Source of the DNA: Streptomyces sp. NRRL WC-3626
Lineage (GTDB): Bacteria > Actinomycetota > Actinomycetes > Streptomycetales > Streptomycetaceae
NCBI RefSeq assembly: GCF_000718785.1
Contig: NZ_JOCA01000012.1
Location: 62,001 to 126,000, forward strand
DNA length: 64,000 bases
Direction of reading: 5' to 3'
Below, piece after piece: positions 61,701 to 64,000 of this stretch. A program made the translations under genes and the position numbers. Position 1 is the first letter of the stretch. Each line of letters begins with the position of its first letter. The notes under the pieces were generated by a model. That model had not been told where the DNA came from. It did not search any database and worked only from the letters and a program-made list of their open reading frames with translations.

Positions 61701-62405
61701 TTCGGCGGGCCTGGTGCCGCCGGCCGCGAGGACGGTGGTGACGATGGCGTCGGCGCCGCGCAGTTCCTCGATCAGTTCGGCCTCGGGCGCCCGCAGAGAG
61801 GCGACGTACAGCGGCAGGGGGCGGCCGCCCGCGGCCTCCACCGCGTCGCACAGGGCGTGCACGAAGGCGGTGTTGCCGCTCATGTGGTGGGCGCGGTAGT
61901 AGAGCACGGCCACCGTCGGGCCGTCGCCGCCGCCCGGTTCGCGCTCCAGCGGACCCCAGGCCGGTGCGGGGGCGGGCGCCTCGAAGCCGTGGCCGGTGAG
62001 CAGGACGGTGTCGGACAGGAAACGGGCGAGCTGTTCCAGGTTGGCCGGTCCGCCGTGGGCGAGGTAGGCGTGTGCCTCGGCCGCGATACCGACGGGGACG
62101 GTGGAGGCGGCCATCAGCTGGGCGTCGGGGGCCTGTTCTCCGGTGAGGACGACGACCGGGCGGCCGTCGGCGAGCAGCAGGTCCAGGCCCTCCTCCCAGG
62201 CACGCAGCCCGCCGAGGAGACGGACGACGACCAGGCCGACGCCGTCGAGGAGGGCGGGCAGGTCGTCCAGCGGGAGACGGGAGGGGTTGGCGAAGCGGTA
62301 GGGCACCGGGCCACCGGCCGCGCGGGCACTGAGCAGGTCGGTGTCGGACGTCGACAGGAGCAGGATGCGGGGGGAGGCGAGGGAACCCCCGGACGATGGC
62401 AGCAT
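58779..62405 (-). CDS. cobN: Cobaltochelatase subunit CobN
   Basis: A 1208-residue large subunit of the aerobic cobaltochelatase that inserts Co2+ into hydrogenobyrinate a,c-diamide with CobS/CobT-type partners (not in the window). ATG 62405 ([25 protein letters not shown]). Family segments: [86 protein letters not shown] and [38 protein letters not shown]. It is preceded by a cobalamin riboswitch on the same strand, so expression should fall when B12 is abundant. Confidence 0.96.
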   Translation of the reverse strand: [1208 protein letters not shown]

Positions 62406-62444
62406 GCGGCGTCTGGCCTTCCTCGGGGTCCGCGCCCCGGGCGG

Positions 62445-62580
62445 TGAAGGACGGCGGGAGTTCCTGGCTCGCCCGGCCTCACAGTGGCCGGACTCACAGT
62501 GGCGGGACCGCGCCGGGTTCGCACCGGGCTTCCTCCCCTGTCGCCGTCATGGCGGCGGTGGACCGGGTGATCCACCTGAG
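62445..62580 (-). promoter_or_regulatory. Cobalamin riboswitch in the cobN leader
   Basis: Read on the minus strand, the leader contains the hallmark order of a cobalamin riboswitch: an A/G-rich GAGGAAG, CCCGGTGCGAACCCGG, CGCGGTCCCGCCACTGTGA, a helper stem (GTCCGGCCACTGTGAGGCC) and GAGCCAGGA followed by a C/T-rich stem. A -10-like TACTAT (62590-62585 on that strand) sits about ten bases before it. Between it and the cobN ATG lies GGGGCGCGGACCCCGAGGAAGG, a possible expression hairpin that could hide the GAGGAAGG ribosome site. Bounds are approximate. Confidence 0.88.
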
Positions 62581-62637
62581 CAGCATAGTAAGGGGCAGGG
62601 CAAGAGGGCAGGGCATACAGCCGGTGTGACGGTCGGT

Positions 62638-63933
62638 ATGCTCGCCGCCGTGTCCACAGCTCCCCCGCCCTCATCGTCCCAGGCCACACCGGCCCCGCGG
62701 GACCGCGGTGACGCCTGCCCGGGAACGCTGCGGCTGCACGCCGCCGACGACGGCGCCCTGGCCCGGGTCCGTGTGCCCGGCGGTGTTCTGACCACCGGTC
62801 AGGCGCACGCCCTCGCGGACGTGGCCCGACGGCTGGGCGACGGCGAACTTCACCTGACCTCGCGCGGCAACGTGCAGTTGCGCGGGCTCCCCGACGCGTG
62901 CGGCGGGGAACTGGCCGGGCTGCTGGACGCGGCCGGCCTCCTCCCCTCGCCGGAGCACGAGCGGGTGCGCAACGTGGTCGCCTCACCGCTGTCCGGGCTG
63001 GACGGGCGTGGGACGCGAGAGGTGCGGCCCTGGCTCACCGCCCTGGACGCGGCGCTGTGCGCGAGCGCGGCGTCGCGCGGACTGTCGGGACGGTTCCTGT
63101 TCGCTCTCGACGACGGGCGCGGGGACGTGGCCTCGCTCGGTGCCGACGTGACCGTGCGGGCCACGGCCGACGACGGTGCGCTCATATCCCTGGGCTCGGC
63201 GCGGGAGTCACTGCGGGTCGCCGGGGACGACGCGCCGCGAGTGGCACTGCTGGCTGCCGAGGTGTTCCTGGAGTTCGCGCGGCACGGCGGCGAGCGGGTG
63301 TGGCGCATCGACGAACTGGGTTCGCGGGCCGCAGAGTTGGCACCCGCCGTACGGCGCCGTCTGACCGAGTCGGGGATCGGCTGTGTCCGGGCCCGGCAGG
63401 ACACGACGGTCACGGGTGGACCGCCTCCCGGCGTCATCGGGTCCGCGCTCTGTGTCCACGCCCCGCTGGGGCGTCTGACCGCCTCCCAGTGGCGGGAGCT
63501 GGCCGAGGTCGCCCCCGGTGAACTGCGTCTGACTCCCTGGCGCGGCATCGTCGTCCCCGCCCCGGACATGACCGCGTCCGAACGGGACGCGGCCCTCTCC
63601 CGTCTGGCCGCCACGGGTCTCGTCACCGATCCTTCCTCCCCCTGGCCGGGCGTCGGCGCGTGCATCGGCCGGCCGGGCTGCGGCAAGTCCCACGCGGACG
63701 TACGCGCCGACGCCGCCCGCACCCTCGCCGCCGCGAGCGGGTCCCGCCTCCCCCTGTACTGGTCCGGCTGCGAGCGGCGCTGCGGCCACCCTCGTGGCGA
63801 CCGTGTCGACGTGATCGCCACCGCGGAAGGCGGCTACCGCCTCACGGGAGGGGACGGGGACGGACCGCCCCGCACCACCGACCTCGACGATGTCTCCCGC
63901 CTCGCCACCGCCTTGGCGGCGATCACCTCATGA
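62638..63933 (+). CDS. cobG: Precorrin-3B synthase CobG
   Basis: A 431-residue member of the sulphite/nitrite-reductase-like family (ATG 62638; GTG 62626 or 62650 are alternatives). Repeated ferredoxin-like halves (VRVPGGVLTTGQAHALADVARRLGDGELHLTSRGNVQLRGL; LTASQWRELAEVAPGELRLTPWRGIVVP) and the 4Fe-4S/haem pattern C-x5-C...C-x3-C (Cys342, Cys348, Cys378, Cys382). In aerobic cobalamin synthesis CobG converts precorrin-3A to precorrin-3B with O2. It is divergent from cobN, and its stop overlaps the next cob gene start. Confidence 0.94.
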   Translation: MLAAVSTAPPPSSSQATPAPRDRGDACPGTLRLHAADDGALARVRVPGGVLTTGQAHALADVARRLGDGELHLTSRGNVQLRGLPDACGGELAGLLDAAGLLPSPEHERVRNVVASPLSGLDGRGTREVRPWLTALDAALCASAASRGLSGRFLFALDDGRGDVASLGADVTVRATADDGALISLGSARESLRVAGDDAPRVALLAAEVFLEFARHGGERVWRIDELGSRAAELAPAVRRRLTESGIGCVRARQDTTVTGGPPPGVIGSALCVHAPLGRLTASQWRELAEVAPGELRLTPWRGIVVPAPDMTASERDAALSRLAATGLVTDPSSPWPGVGACIGRPGCGKSHADVRADAARTLAAASGSRLPLYWSGCERRCGHPRGDRVDVIATAEGGYRLTGGDGDGPPRTTDLDDVSRLATALAAITS

Positions 63934-64000
63934 GCCGTACCACTACGACCGAGAGCAGCGAGAACAGCACCGTGATCCCCTACGACTACGAGAAGGACGG
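63930..64000 (+). CDS. cobH: 5' end of precorrin-8X methylmutase CobH (partial)
   Basis: ATG 63930 overlaps the cobG stop (ATGA). The visible 23 codons read MSRTTTTESSENSTVIPYDYEKDG, and the final YDYEKDG is the typical start of the folded part of actinobacterial CobH/CbiC. The enzyme migrates a methyl group from C11 to C12 to give hydrogenobyrinate. Cut off by the end of the window. Confidence 0.8.
   Translation, partial: MSRTTTTESSENSTVIPYDYEKD

Noticed and set aside
58905..62447. 1180-codon rightward open frame opposite cobN
   Set aside because: A shadow of cobN codon bias: low-complexity GAVR-rich translation, no motif, no ribosome site.

Overview
The window is a stretch of chromosome from a high-GC actinomycete, almost certainly a Streptomyces. 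The evidence is strong G/C bias at third codon positions, many GTG starts, dense ATGA/GTGA overlaps, System II cytochrome c genes, a futalosine-type menaquinone set, a FadA2-FabG4-HtdX-type fatty-acid locus, and several PASTA-less Ser/Thr kinases with odd extracellular domains. I found no rRNA, tRNA or CRISPR array.

Layout. (1) 1-15.1 kb: a type VII secretion (ESX/T7SS)-like neighbourhood with an EccC/FtsK-like ATPase, four small WXG100-like proteins, a calpain-like cysteine protease in tandem with one of them, two lipoproteins, secreted proteins and a Ser/Thr kinase. (2) 15.2-16.6 kb: mqnA (chorismate dehydratase) and a cold-shock gene with a clear terminator. (3) 16.8-26.2 kb: acyl-CoA ligase, thiolase, FabG4-like reductase, MaoC hydratase and a TetR regulator, then two overlapping SPFH/band-7 membrane genes. 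(4) 26.3-34.3 kb: dicarboxylate symporter, a small membrane protein, GNAT, and the menaquinone genes mqnE, lrp/asnC, ubiX-like, ubiA-like and ubiD-like. (5) 34.3-38.6 kb: two more receptor-type kinases (ricin-type and LamG-type ectodomains) around a TetR gene with a palindromic operator. (6) 38.8-46.6 kb: cytochrome c maturation (ccsB, resB, ccdA, resA), a Tat lipoprotein deacetylase, a histidine phosphatase and hemL. (7) 46.9-57.7 kb: a conserved gene whose last 74 bp are repeated 10.2 kb downstream. The two copies bracket an accessory island with no recognisable integrase. (8) 57.8-64 kb: Fe-superoxide dismutase, cobN under a cobalamin riboswitch, cobG, and the start of cobH.

The chromosomal parts form a respiratory theme: menaquinone (MqnA, MqnE and the three Ubi-like enzymes), haem (HemL), cytochrome c assembly, cobalamin and superoxide defence. 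The kinases may sense envelope state next to these genes, but that is inference.

The most interesting part is the island. It carries a divergently transcribed eight-gene module around an XRE-TPR regulator. Leftward lie a DUF218/YdcF protein, a WbqC-like protein and an HFCD-type flavoprotein lacking the usual catalytic His. Rightward lie a resolvase-like protein without its Ser, a small unknown, a class I aminoacyl-tRNA-synthetase-like enzyme without an anticodon domain, and an ASCH protein. Next comes a single-chain, helicase-less type ISP-like restriction-modification enzyme with at least six TTA codons. I do not know what the eight-gene module does. It looks like a conserved, regulated enzymatic system rather than random cargo.
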